This document shows, piece by piece, positions 26,042 to 33,809 of a stretch of 64,000 nucleotides of DNA. The stretch's first letter is position 1, and every line of letters starts with the position of its first letter. The position numbers and the translations under genes were made by a program. Source of the stretch: GCA-2688775 sp035288865 (GTDB taxonomy: Archaea; Nanobdellota; Nanobdellia; Woesearchaeales; GW2011-AR4); the NCBI GenBank assembly GCA_035288865.1, contig DATDZA010000012.1, positions 1 to 64,000 of the forward strand, in the 5' to 3' direction. The notes below the pieces were generated by a model. That model was not told the origin of the DNA, ran no database searches, and worked only from the letters and a program-made list of their open reading frames with translations.

Positions 26042-26050
26042 CCACCAATG
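26042..26050. repeat. target-site duplication, right
   Basis: CCACCAATG, identical to the nine bases outside the left end. Confidence 0.9.
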
Positions 26051-26114
26051 AGCCGCGCTGGGGTCCGAGAATTATCAAATTTATAGAAAACAAAAAATAA
26101 AATAAAAAAGAAGC

Positions 26115-26363
26115 TTACCTTCTTTTTTTCTTCCTTCCGCCCCTCTGCATCTTAGCGCAGGAAACGTCGCCTTGCTTGTCAATAAAGTACAGGTATCCTG
26201 ATTTTTTCCTGACTCCAGCTTTTGCAACAGCCTCAATTTTTGCCTTGCCTTTCTTGCGGCCGCCCCTTGACATCTTGGCGCGGGCTACATTGCCGTTCTT
26301 GTCGACAAAATAAAGATAGCCCTTCTGCTTTTTGACTCCGACTTTTGCTACTTTTTCAGCCAT
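26115..26363 (-). CDS. small very basic protein made of two tandem repeats
   Basis: 82 residues, of which about a third are Lys or Arg. Two copies of a 33-35 residue unit are clear: KVGVKKQKGYLYFVDKNG...RGGRKK and KAGVRKKSGYLYFIDKQG...RGGRKKKRR. Each looks like a small beta hairpin (GYLYFxDKxGxV) followed by a basic tail. The charge suggests DNA or RNA binding, perhaps a chromatin protein of this lineage. The start codon follows a CCTCC-complementary GGAGG site. Confidence 0.7.
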   Translation of the reverse strand: MAEKVAKVGVKKQKGYLYFVDKNGNVARAKMSRGGRKKGKAKIEAVAKAGVRKKSGYLYFIDKQGDVSCAKMQRGGRKKKRR

Positions 26364-26559
26364 TTTGAAACCTCCTAAATTTTTTAAGACTTAATTTTAA
26401 GACAAAAAAGTGCCTTATACTTTTTGTTGACGAGCAGGTATATAAATATTTCGAAAAATCCCCGTGTGTTAATATTTTTCATAATTATTCATTTTTATAG
26501 ATGGCAGGAATAAATTAAAATACCATAATATTAAATATTAAAAGGGATTAGACAGCAAA

Positions 26560-26820
26560 ATGAAAGAAAAAATAATGCTGAGGTCAAAAGCAAAAACTCT
26601 TGAACCCATAGCCAGAATAGGCAAATCTGGGTTAAGCGACAGCATGATCGGGGAGATAAATAAAAACCTTAAAAAAAGAAAGCTGATTAAAATAAAATTA
26701 TTAAAATCGCCAGTTGATCGCGAAGAAAAAGAAAAGTTAATCGATTCCATCGTGGAAAAAACTCATTCTCAGCTTATAGATTCGGTCGGAAATATAATTG
26801 TGTTATACAGAGAATTTTGA
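26560..26820 (+). CDS. CRM-domain (YhbY-type) RNA-binding protein
   Basis: 86 residues. The CRM fold is recognised from RSKAKTLEPIARIGKSGLSD with the GxxG-type IGKSG loop, the KKRKLIKIKLL strand and the closing IIVLYRE. YhbY-like proteins bind the large ribosomal subunit precursor. The gene is monocistronic, with an AT-rich promoter region upstream. Confidence 0.88.
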   Translation: MKEKIMLRSKAKTLEPIARIGKSGLSDSMIGEINKNLKKRKLIKIKLLKSPVDREEKEKLIDSIVEKTHSQLIDSVGNIIVLYREF

Positions 26821-26867
26821 AAAAATACAAGAATGAGGTATAATTCAAAATTCTCTATAAAAAGTGA

Positions 26868-27338
26868 TTACAGCAGCTCATCTATTCTTTTCAAATACTC
26901 CTTTATTCTGGAATTGATAGACGGCAGCAGGAATTTCTCAATCTTTTCCTCGAAAATCTCATCCAGCTTGCTGTGTTCAACAATCCTGTAGGAATTAAGG
27001 TGTTTTTCAACAATCAGCATATCTTTCAGCCTTTTTAACTGCCTCCTTATGTTGGATGAAGCTATGCCAAGCATAGGCAGGTTGAACTTTTTTCTTTCAT
27101 CAATAACCAAAGAGCAAATTTCATCACTTGTAAGATTCGTTTTCTCTTTCTTTGCTTTAATAATCACAGTAAAAACATCGACGATAACATCCCTCGAGTC
27201 GCCGGGCTGCAGTAATCCAATTGAAAGGCATAGCTTTCTTATCAATTCCCGGCCGCTCAAATTTGCAGGCTTTTCGTATCTCCTCAGAGTTATTTCCGTC
27301 AAAGGAATATCTTTTGCAATAGTTTTTTGTTTGGCCAT
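26868..27338 (-). CDS. DPANN-type winged-helix regulator
   Basis: 156 residues. A conserved N-terminal part (EITLRRYEKPANLSGRELIRKL) precedes a winged helix with MLGIASSNIRRQLKRLKDM as the recognition region, and a basic, helical C-terminus. This architecture recurs in Woesearchaeota-like genomes, where the role is unknown. Soluble; its promoter overlaps the downstream region of the next minus-strand gene. Confidence 0.6.
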   Translation of the reverse strand: MAKQKTIAKDIPLTEITLRRYEKPANLSGRELIRKLCLSIGLLQPGDSRDVIVDVFTVIIKAKKEKTNLTSDEICSLVIDERKKFNLPMLGIASSNIRRQLKRLKDMLIVEKHLNSYRIVEHSKLDEIFEEKIEKFLLPSINSRIKEYLKRIDELL

Positions 27339-27395
27339 GATTAAAATATTTAAGAATTAAGATGTATTTATAGGTTTTGATTAAATATTTGTTAA

Positions 27396-27668
27396 TCACA
27401 ACCCAAAAGTCTTCTCGAATTCCCTCATCTGCTTTAATTTTTCAAAAAATTCAAAGCCTTTGTCTGTCATAATTATGTAATCATTATTCTTTTTCTTGAC
27501 TTTCTGGATAAATTCTTTGTCAAGCAGCTCTTCAAGATAAGACGACATCTGCACGTGAGAAAGGTTGCTCTTATACATCAAATGAGTTGGCTTTATCTCG
27601 CCACCGCTGTTCTGGAGCGTAGCAAGCATATCCGTGATAATATCAAGCCTACCTCTTTTTCTTGGCAT
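27396..27668 (-). CDS. archaeal winged-helix protein (HTH_45 type)
   Basis: 90 residues. MYKSNLSHVQMSSYLEEL is the DNA-reading helix, followed by the wing YIIMTDKGFEFFEKL; both are typical of the short archaeal HTH_45 family. It overlaps the upstream seven-helix membrane protein by 20 nt, so the two are translated together, a pairing that suggests a membrane sensor and its DNA-binding partner. Confidence 0.8.
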   Translation of the reverse strand: MPRKRGRLDIITDMLATLQNSGGEIKPTHLMYKSNLSHVQMSSYLEELLDKEFIQKVKKKNNDYIIMTDKGFEFFEKLKQMREFEKTFGL

Positions 27669-28347
27669 CCCGCAGCACCCTGATGAAAGTTATGAGCAAT
27701 ATTAAATATCCGACCAGCTGTATTATTTCAGCCATTACATAATAAAGACTGTTATAAAAAACAAATATTGAAAATATCTGGCTTACGCCGATGATTGCAA
27801 AACTAGCTGTCACGAATTTGGATGCCAGCTGCTTATTTTTTTTGTAAGTGTTGTAATAATTCAAAGTTATCAGTGCCAATAAAGCAAACGCAATAATATG
27901 GAAAATAAAATATTCCAGCTCACTGAAGTAAGTCAGGACAACTAGAAAAAACACAATTAGAAAAATATTTGATTTTGATTGCTTTTTCTGGTAAATTGAG
28001 TACAACATGTATAAACCGAGAAGTGTTAAAAACCTATAAAGCGAGAATCCGACAAAAAATAGTATATTTGATGCCTGGATGGCTGGATAAGTTAAAATAT
28101 AATTTCCTAAATGCCTTGTTACAAAAATTTTGTAATAGATTGTAAAATTTGTCAGAATCTTGAAAAGAAATGAAAGAGCTATCAGGGAAAACGAACCGGA
28201 AAGGTAAAGATAATTTTTGTTATTCTTGTTTAATTTAAAGTATCTTACTCCGAAAGACGCTATAAGGAGAAGGACAAAAGCGCTGATAGTATCAATCAGC
28301 AAATCCTTGCTGTAAAACCATTGAGGAGTGTATACTACCTGAATCAT
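27649..28347 (-). CDS. seven-helix membrane protein coupled to a winged-helix protein
   Basis: 232 residues with seven hydrophobic segments and short loops, the archaeal 7TM type often found ahead of a wHTH gene. No catalytic motif is seen. Overlap with the downstream regulator suggests a two-part sensing unit. TATA-like CTTTTTAAAT lies about 30 nt upstream of the ATG. Confidence 0.65.
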   Translation of the reverse strand: MIQVVYTPQWFYSKDLLIDTISAFVLLLIASFGVRYFKLNKNNKNYLYLSGSFSLIALSFLFKILTNFTIYYKIFVTRHLGNYILTYPAIQASNILFFVGFSLYRFLTLLGLYMLYSIYQKKQSKSNIFLIVFFLVVLTYFSELEYFIFHIIAFALLALITLNYYNTYKKNKQLASKFVTASFAIIGVSQIFSIFVFYNSLYYVMAEIIQLVGYLILLITFIRVLRDAKKKR

Positions 28348-28483
28348 AGCATTAGCTTATAATTATCCATTTAAAAAGCTTATGAAAGATACTTCTGGAA
28401 GTTCCTTTCACAGGCTATTAATAAAGGGCAGTTATCCAATTCTTATGATTTCAATGAGAACAAAAAATTCCAATCATTATGTG

Positions 28484-28790
28484 TCGAAAATACAATGTAT
28501 TTTCGAGCATGCTCAAAAATCACGCAGATTATTTGCGACAAGCAACAAGATAAAACACTCACAAAATGTGATTTTTGACATGAGGAACTTAACACCAACC
28601 CCAACACCTCCAAGTGTTAAAAATAAGCCCCGAGCGAAAACTCGGGAACTTATTTTTAAAATGCTCGAAAATCAACACAATTCACAATCCTTACTTGGTG
28701 ATTTTCGACATGTTATCCGCTTTCCATGGGGGTACAGCACCCTGTGCTCCCTGGACAAGATGGATGATTTCATGGACAAATAAATTCACA
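28484..28790. other. non-coding stretch rich in inverted repeats
   Basis: Several hairpins are packed here. TCGAAAATAC-AAT-GTATTTTCGA is a perfect 10-bp stem (28484-28506). A 15-bp stem joins 28508-28523 with 28568-28582. A 10-bp stem joins 28665-28674 with 28699-28708. The half-sites are variants of one motif, CATG-(C)-TCRAAAATCAC, occurring about six times in alternating orientation. A GC-rich hairpin lies at 28727-28755 (ACAG/CTGT, GGG/CCC, TCCA/TGGA). It may be a structured RNA or a decayed mobile element; an open frame through it (28382-28783) is not convincing. Confidence 0.6.
28617..28659. other. strong two-part hairpin
   Basis: TTAAAAATAAG (28617-28627) pairs with CTTATTTTTAA (28649-28659), and inside it CCCGAG pairs with CTCGGG around a CGAAAA loop: 17 bp in all. 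It may end transcription or form the core of a small RNA. Confidence 0.75.
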
Positions 28791-28839
28791 ATTTTTTATG
28801 GATTAGTATAGATAAAAAAAAGATTAAAAGGTGATTTAA

Positions 28840-28971
28840 ATGAGGATAGAAGAAGTAGGCGGGCTGAAAGAATCTGAGATAGATTTTTTAAGAATTCTGA
28901 AGAGAAAGCACTCCGGCAAGCGTCACTGGGCTGATGACAAAATTGATTATTATGTTTCAGATTCTATTTGA
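28840..28971 (+). CDS. 43-residue protein of unknown function
   Basis: AAAGGTGA stands eight bases ahead of the ATG, a good ribosome site. The product has an acidic N-terminus and a basic centre (ILKRKHSGKRHWADDK). It may be a genuine small protein or the remains of a longer one. It is followed by the structured element at 29027. Confidence 0.4.
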   Translation: MRIEEVGGLKESEIDFLRILKRKHSGKRHWADDKIDYYVSDSI

Positions 28972-29026
28972 CTTATTTTTTTGATTTTAATTTTTGTACA
29001 ATACAATTTAATAAACCGTATCTTCA

Positions 29027-29110
29027 GGGAGGGAACCAGATTGTTGCACAATATAAAATATTTTCCGCCCTCCACCCACCCTAAGCTATGCTGCAATCTT
29101 GTGCAAATTA
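29027..29110 (+). ncRNA. structured intergenic RNA element, copy A
   Basis: Homologous without gaps to 47042-47125. Shared parts: GGGAGGGA at the start, GATTGTTGCAC in the middle, GCCCTCCACCCACCC exactly 40 nt after the start, and GTGC 74 nt after it. GGAGGG pairs with CCCTCC; an inner hairpin AATAT-AAA-ATATT differs in sequence but not in shape from its partner in copy B; and TTGCACAA (29044-29051) can pair with TTGTGCAA (29099-29106), forming a pseudoknot. It lies 60 nt ahead of the Trm112-like gene. The strand is inferred from neighbours. Confidence 0.6.
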
Positions 29111-29171
29111 ATTATTCTCCCACAACTCAAATTTAAAAACATTTAAATAATCTTAATATATCAATATTAAA

Positions 29172-29357
29172 ATGGAAAAAGAAGATCCAATACCAAAAGA
29201 TTTGTTCAATATTCTTGCATGCCCACTGTGCAGGGCTGATTTGGAATACGCAAAAGACAAGAAAGCGCTTGTGTGCTCTGACTGCGGCACTAAGTATCCA
29301 ATAGAAGATAACATACCAATACTCCTCCCCCCCAAAGACAGGAAAAGGCTCAAGTAA
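29172..29357 (+). CDS. Trm112-like zinc-ribbon protein
   Basis: 61 residues. C17-x2-C20 and C35-x2-C38 form the zinc ribbon (ILACPLCRADLEY; LVCSDCGTKYPI), and IEDNIPILLP is the typical C-terminal part of the Trm112p/UPF0434 family. Trm112 proteins activate tRNA, rRNA and release-factor methyltransferases. The TATA-like TTTAAATAATC upstream gives an almost leaderless start. Confidence 0.85.
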   Translation: MEKEDPIPKDLFNILACPLCRADLEYAKDKKALVCSDCGTKYPIEDNIPILLPPKDRKRLK

Positions 29358-29398
29358 TCAATAAATTTAAAAGTAGTAATTAAATCTGTTTTCTTTAA

Positions 29399-29506
29399 GC
29401 CGCGATGGCACAATCTGGTACTGCGCTAGCCTTGAGAGCTTGTTCCCGCAAGGGTTTCTCGGTTCAAAACAACTTCAAAAAGTTGATGAAAGTCCGAGTC
29501 GCGGCG
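29399..29506 (+). tRNA. tRNA-Ser(UGA) with a 24-nt intron in the T-loop
   Basis: The acceptor stem GCCGCGA/TCGCGGC is perfect, discriminator G. D-arm GCA...TGC with GGT in the loop; anticodon loop CTTGAGA (anticodon TGA, 29433-29435) on a stem with one T-T mismatch; long variable arm CCC-GCAA-GGG as expected for serine; T-stem CTCGG/CCGAG. The T-loop is interrupted at canonical position 59/60; removal restores TTCAAAT. The CCA end is not encoded. An ATAAATTTAAAA promoter element lies about 35 nt upstream. Confidence 0.93.
29469..29492 (+). other. tRNA intron with bulge-helix-bulge splice sites
   Basis: TTCA (29463-29466) pairs with TGAA (29487-29490) as the central four-base helix; 3-nt bulges AAA and AGT flank it; stem CAACTT/AAGTTG closes the intron. 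Cutting after the second base of each bulge removes 29469-29492 and gives a standard T-loop. One extra unpaired A (29486) slightly relaxes the motif. Confidence 0.9.
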
Positions 29507-29566
29507 TTTTAATTTTGGTCATAAGTCGAAACATTTAAATAATTAGTAATCAAGAGATACATTAAG

Positions 29567-29914
29567 ATGATTGATATTCCTTTGTTTGCAAGTCTGGTTG
29601 TGGATATTCTTTCCATTTTAGCTTTATCTTATGTTATAGTCATTCTCGGGTTTGCGGAAAAAAAATCAGATGTATCGAAACTAACTGTCAAGTTTGAGCG
29701 CTTAAAAAGGGAAAAAATATTAAGAAATTCCCTAATGTTGCTGGCGCTGTCCTTTGTGTTTTCATCGTTCGCCTTTTATGGGGCTTTGTTCAATGCCTGC
29801 AGCGACAAGACAGCGGAAGTGTCAAGATTGATAAGCAAATTATTTTTGTTTGTCTTCATCTTATTTACAATCCATACTTTAAAATATGCCACGGTTAAGA
29901 AAAAGGCTGATTAA
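29567..29914 (+). CDS. small membrane protein of unknown function
   Basis: 115 residues with three hydrophobic helices (about 7-28, 55-78, 90-108) and a basic C-terminus. The start follows an AATAAGTTA-type AT-rich promoter region. No motif or family was recognised. Confidence 0.55.
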   Translation: MIDIPLFASLVVDILSILALSYVIVILGFAEKKSDVSKLTVKFERLKREKILRNSLMLLALSFVFSSFAFYGALFNACSDKTAEVSRLISKLFLFVFILFTIHTLKYATVKKKAD

Positions 29915-30041
29915 ACATACGGCAAATAAAATCCATTAAAAATTAAATCAGTTTCTTCAATTATAACGCTTTCTGTCTTACAATGCGATCAGTTAAGATA
30001 TGTCAGAAAATTTATAAGGAGATGGGGCCATATCAAGACAA

Positions 30042-30752
30042 ATGATAAACAAACTAAAAAACGAGCTGGCAAGATTTGGAAACCCCGAAAAAGCAAAGAT
30101 ACTTTCAGGATTCTTCAAAACAGACAAAGGACAATACGGTTATGGTGATATATTTCTCGGCGTGAAAGTTCCCGAAACAAGAAGCATTGCGAAAAAGTTT
30201 AATGAACTAAGTTTAAAGGATTTGAAAGAATTGCTGTACAGCAAAATACATGAAGAAAGATTGTGCGCTTTGCTGCTCCTCGTTGATAAATATAAACAAT
30301 CAAATTCAAAAAATAAAAAAATAATTGTTGATTTCTATATTCAAAATGCCAAAAACGTAAATAACTGGGATTTGGTTGATTTAAGCGCAGACAAGATTCT
30401 TGGAAATTATTTAATTGATAAAGATAAATCAATCTTATACATACTGGCTAAATCACAGAATAATTGGGAAAAAAGAATTTCAATCATCTCAACATTCGCA
30501 TTCATAAGAAACAATAAATTTGAAGATACAATAAAAATTTCAGAAATTTTATTAAATGATAAGCATCACTTAGTCCAAAAGGCAGTTGGCTGGATGCTGC
30601 GAGAGGTGGGGAAAAGAGATGAAAGCAAATTGATTATATTTCTTGATAAACACTACAAAGTAATGCCAAGGACTATGTTAAGATATGCGATTGAAAGACT
30701 GAATGAGGAGCGAAAAGAGCGTTATATGAAAAAACAAACTAAGAAATCCTGA
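30042..30752 (+). CDS. AlkD-type DNA alkylation repair protein
   Basis: 236 residues of HEAT-like helical repeats. Trp109, Asp113 and Trp184 in NNWDLVDLSA and VGWMLREVGK match the AlkD residues that stack on and cut positively charged alkylated bases (3-methyladenine, 7-methylguanine) without flipping them. GVKVPETRSIAKKF near the N-terminus is a family signature. Monocistronic. Confidence 0.9.
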   Translation: MINKLKNELARFGNPEKAKILSGFFKTDKGQYGYGDIFLGVKVPETRSIAKKFNELSLKDLKELLYSKIHEERLCALLLLVDKYKQSNSKNKKIIVDFYIQNAKNVNNWDLVDLSADKILGNYLIDKDKSILYILAKSQNNWEKRISIISTFAFIRNNKFEDTIKISEILLNDKHHLVQKAVGWMLREVGKRDESKLIIFLDKHYKVMPRTMLRYAIERLNEERKERYMKKQTKKS

Positions 30753-30825
30753 TTCATTCAAGTCATACAATATGCGCAAAACTTTAAATACTAAAATAAT
30801 CCCAGAGACACTGGGGGTGTGATAT

Positions 30826-31116
30826 ATGCAAACAATGAAAGCTTGGTCGGAAAGTACCATGAAAGTTAAGAGGGCATCGGGGGAAGTGGTGGAATACACG
30901 AAAGACACCATTAGTGAGATATTCTCGAGAGCTGGGCTTGCAGGAGGAGAACTGGCAGAAGCCGTGGAAGGTGTGTTTGAATCCAGCAAAAATCTTGCAA
31001 AAGAAGGTGTGGTGAGAATTTCTGAATTTGAAAAAGTAATTATTGACACCGCAGAGAGCATAAATGACTCCATTGTTGACGGTGTTAGGGACGCGACAAA
31101 AAGGATTTTAAAGTGA
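30826..31116 (+). CDS. small helical protein with an ATP-cone-like N-terminus
   Basis: 96 residues. MKVKRASGEVVEYTKDTI followed by a helix resembles the first half of an ATP-cone, the nucleotide-sensing module of reductases and NrdR, but the second half is a phasin-like amphipathic helix pair. A GGGGGTG ribosome site precedes the ATG and CTTTAAATA gives a promoter. The function is unknown, and the ATP-cone resemblance is weak. Confidence 0.5.
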   Translation: MQTMKAWSESTMKVKRASGEVVEYTKDTISEIFSRAGLAGGELAEAVEGVFESSKNLAKEGVVRISEFEKVIIDTAESINDSIVDGVRDATKRILK

Positions 31117-31201
31117 TTATTTAAAATTCAATTTGCCAACTTTATTTTTTAATTTTTTTTGTTTGAAGAATAATAAAAACAATTATCAAGATAATTCCCC
31201 A

Positions 31202-33394
31202 TTAAACCCCAACCATCGCATCCGTTAACCCTTTTCTGTTCTTAATCTCTTGAACAACTTTCATCTGTAATTCCGTGGGAAGCCTTTCAAAAGATTGGTC
31301 AACCAGAGATGAAACACCCCTTCCTTCAGTTGCTGAACGCAAATCCGAGCTCCAGCCGAGCATGTTCATAACCGGCAATTTACCTTTCACAAATACAAGG
31401 GCTTCTTCCTGATTTAAGTCAAGCAGCTGCCCCCTCATGCTGGAAACTAATTTTGTGACGCTGCCCATATATTCTACAGGAGCTTCAATCAGCATTATCT
31501 GCATCGGCTCAAGCATTATTGGATTTGCAGTTAACATCGCGCCTCTTATTCCTTCCCTGATGGCAGGATAAACCTGCGCCGGTCCTCGGTGAATGGCATC
31601 CTCGTGCAGATTTATATCAGTCATGATAACCTTAACACCGGTGCACGGCTCTCTCGCAAGAGGGCCCTTCCTCATTACTTCTTCAAACATGTCAAAAACC
31701 ATTTCTAAAACTTCCCCAAGATAAACCTGCCCCCTTGTCTTGTCAACAAAAATATTTCCGTTGTAAATATTCTTAATCTGCTCTGCCTCCTTTGAATCCA
31801 TTCCGGTACTCATGAACGCGCTTCTGATGTCGAGATTTTTTTTCTTGATTCTTCCTTCAGGGACTGTGCCTTCCTTAATCAGCTTGTAAACTTCAGGTGT
31901 AAGCGGCTCGACAATAAAATAAAACTTATTGTGCTTGTTCGGTGTCTTGCCCTCAATTTCCTGAGATAATTTGGTAATGCATTCTCTAAAAACAACGATT
32001 GGGGAGGAAGTTTTTACTTCGACGCCTTTTTCTGTTATGATTCTATTCTCTATAATTTCAAGATGCAGCTCGCCCATTCCGGAAATTAAATTTTCCCCAG
32101 TCTCTTCATTTATTTCTATAACGATAGATGGGTCTTCTCTTCCGACTTTTCTAAGGACTTCAATCAGCTTGGGCAAATCAGATGGTTTTTTCGGCTCAAT
32201 GGCTTTTGTAATTACCGGTTCAAAAATGTGCTTTAATTCTTCAAACGCCTGCTCCGGCTCGGTTGTGACTGTCTCGCCAGCGTTCCCAAGAACTCCGGAA
32301 ATAGCGCACACATTTCCAGACGGAATGCTGTCAATTAATTCCGGCTTTATTCCGTTATAAACATAAAGATTTTGAATCCGCTGGTTTTGTTTTGCATTAT
32401 TGAGATAAACTTCCGTTCCGCTTGTCAAAGTTCCCGAGAATAACCTTCCTGCTGAAATATCTTTTCCCGAGCGCGGGTCAACTACAATTCTCGTGATAAC
32501 AAATGCCAGCTTGCCATTCGGATTGCAGGTCATCAGGTCCTTTCCCATCTCGCTTTCCAGCTCGCCATGCCAGATTTTTGGAATCCTGTAATTCTGTGAA
32601 AATATCGGGTCCGGAAGGTGCCTGATTACCATATCGAGAATAACTTCATGAAGCGGCGCATATTCCCACACCCATGCCTTTCGCTCTTCCTCACTCATTT
32701 CATAAATTTTTAAAATATCCTTGAATGAAACATTTTTCTTTTGCATGTACGCGAATGACAGCGCCCAGTTTTCCCTTGCTGAGCCGAAAGCTACCGAACC
32801 GTCCAAAATGCTGACTTTCCATGCTTGTTTGAACTGCGGCTCTGCGATGTCCTCAATCAGCTTATTGAAGCCTGCAATTAATTTCAGAAATCTTTCTTGG
32901 ATTTTCTCCGGGGTCAGGTGCAGTTCCTTCACCAGCCGGTCAACCTTGTTGATGAAAAGGACCGGCTTAACTCTTTCTCTCAGGGCCTGCTTGACAACAG
33001 TTTCTGTCTGCGGCATCACGCCTTCGACAGCGCAAATCAGTACAACTGTTCCGTCAATAGCCCTCATTGCTCTTGTAACATTGCCTCCAAAATCAACGTG
33101 GCCCGGAGTATCAATTAAATTAATCAAGTATTCATGGTCCTGAAAATGGTGAATCATAGAAACGTTTGCAGCATCAACTGTCATCAATCTTTCCTGCTCA
33201 TCCTTGTGCTGCCAAGTCTGCATCCCTTCCTCTAAATCGCCCGCATATTTAGAAGCCATGTGGCCTGCTGCAGCAAGAAGATTGTCTGTGAAAGCGGTTT
33301 TTCCATGATGAATGTGAGCAGAAGTGCATATATTTCTGATAAATTTAGGGTTTTTAGTAATCCTTGCAACTGCATCCGCCATTCGTTCTGCCAT
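31202..33394 (-). CDS. fusA: translation elongation factor aEF-2
   Basis: 730 residues with the five EF-2 domains. The GTPase shows NKVD (G4) and DTPGHVDFGG (G3). G1 reads AHIHHGKTAF (26-35) in place of AHIDHGKTTL, and switch 1 reads DEQERLMTV in place of EQERGITI; both changes are recalled from DPANN EF-2 and support the lineage call. The diphthamide histidine lies in DAIHRGPAQ near the C-terminus. EF-2 moves tRNAs and mRNA through the ribosome using GTP. A GGAGG site lies ahead of the ATG. Confidence 0.96.
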   Translation of the reverse strand: MAERMADAVARITKNPKFIRNICTSAHIHHGKTAFTDNLLAAAGHMASKYAGDLEEGMQTWQHKDEQERLMTVDAANVSMIHHFQDHEYLINLIDTPGHVDFGGNVTRAMRAIDGTVVLICAVEGVMPQTETVVKQALRERVKPVLFINKVDRLVKELHLTPEKIQERFLKLIAGFNKLIEDIAEPQFKQAWKVSILDGSVAFGSARENWALSFAYMQKKNVSFKDILKIYEMSEEERKAWVWEYAPLHEVILDMVIRHLPDPIFSQNYRIPKIWHGELESEMGKDLMTCNPNGKLAFVITRIVVDPRSGKDISAGRLFSGTLTSGTEVYLNNAKQNQRIQNLYVYNGIKPELIDSIPSGNVCAISGVLGNAGETVTTEPEQAFEELKHIFEPVITKAIEPKKPSDLPKLIEVLRKVGREDPSIVIEINEETGENLISGMGELHLEIIENRIITEKGVEVKTSSPIVVFRECITKLSQEIEGKTPNKHNKFYFIVEPLTPEVYKLIKEGTVPEGRIKKKNLDIRSAFMSTGMDSKEAEQIKNIYNGNIFVDKTRGQVYLGEVLEMVFDMFEEVMRKGPLAREPCTGVKVIMTDINLHEDAIHRGPAQVYPAIREGIRGAMLTANPIMLEPMQIMLIEAPVEYMGSVTKLVSSMRGQLLDLNQEEALVFVKGKLPVMNMLGWSSDLRSATEGRGVSSLVDQSFERLPTELQMKVVQEIKNRKGLTDAMVGV

Positions 33395-33455
33395 TTTTTA
33401 GTATCCTCCTAAAATTATTATTTTTGAAAGTTGGAAGTATTTTTAAATGTTTATG

Positions 33456-33797
33456 TTAAGGTTCGTTAGGAATTCCAGCCATCCTATCTTCAAGATTCTC
33501 GTATGCGTCTTCATTAACTGAGGTAACAAATTGCTGATTTGTTCCGTTGAGAGGAGGACCTCCGGAGATTATAAACATATTTTGCTTTTTATCAAACCTA
33601 AACATTATGAACCTTCCGCCATTATATTTATTTTGGTAAGTGAAACGCCACAAAATTTCATCAGCGAATTCATCTCCAAAATCCCCTGTTTTTCTTATTC
33701 TGCCATATTCTACCTTTTGTTCATATGGGGCTAATAAACTAGATAGTGTATCTGAAACAATTTGAATAGATTGTCCATTAATGGTTGTTTCAGTCAT
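33456..33797 (-). CDS. orphan protein downstream of ndk
   Basis: 113 residues, soluble, beta-rich (RFTYQNKYNGGRFIMFRFDKK over residues 51-71). Starts 12 nt after the ndk stop on the same strand, so probably at the end of the ribosomal operon transcript. No family was recognised. Confidence 0.45.
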   Translation of the reverse strand: MTETTINGQSIQIVSDTLSSLLAPYEQKVEYGRIRKTGDFGDEFADEILWRFTYQNKYNGGRFIMFRFDKKQNMFIISGGPPLNGTNQQFVTSVNEDAYENLEDRMAGIPNEP

Positions 33798-33809
33798 TTT
33801 AATGGTTAT

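Noticed and set aside
26042..26070. D-arm-like sequence (GGCTCATTGGTGG on the minus strand) at the transposon right flank, as if a tRNA were the target
   Set aside because: After removing the transposon no anticodon or T-arm can be folded on either side, so no tRNA is present.
28382..28783. 133-codon open frame on the plus strand
   Set aside because: It runs straight through the hairpin cluster, has a composition dictated by the palindromes, no ribosome site and no recognisable domain.
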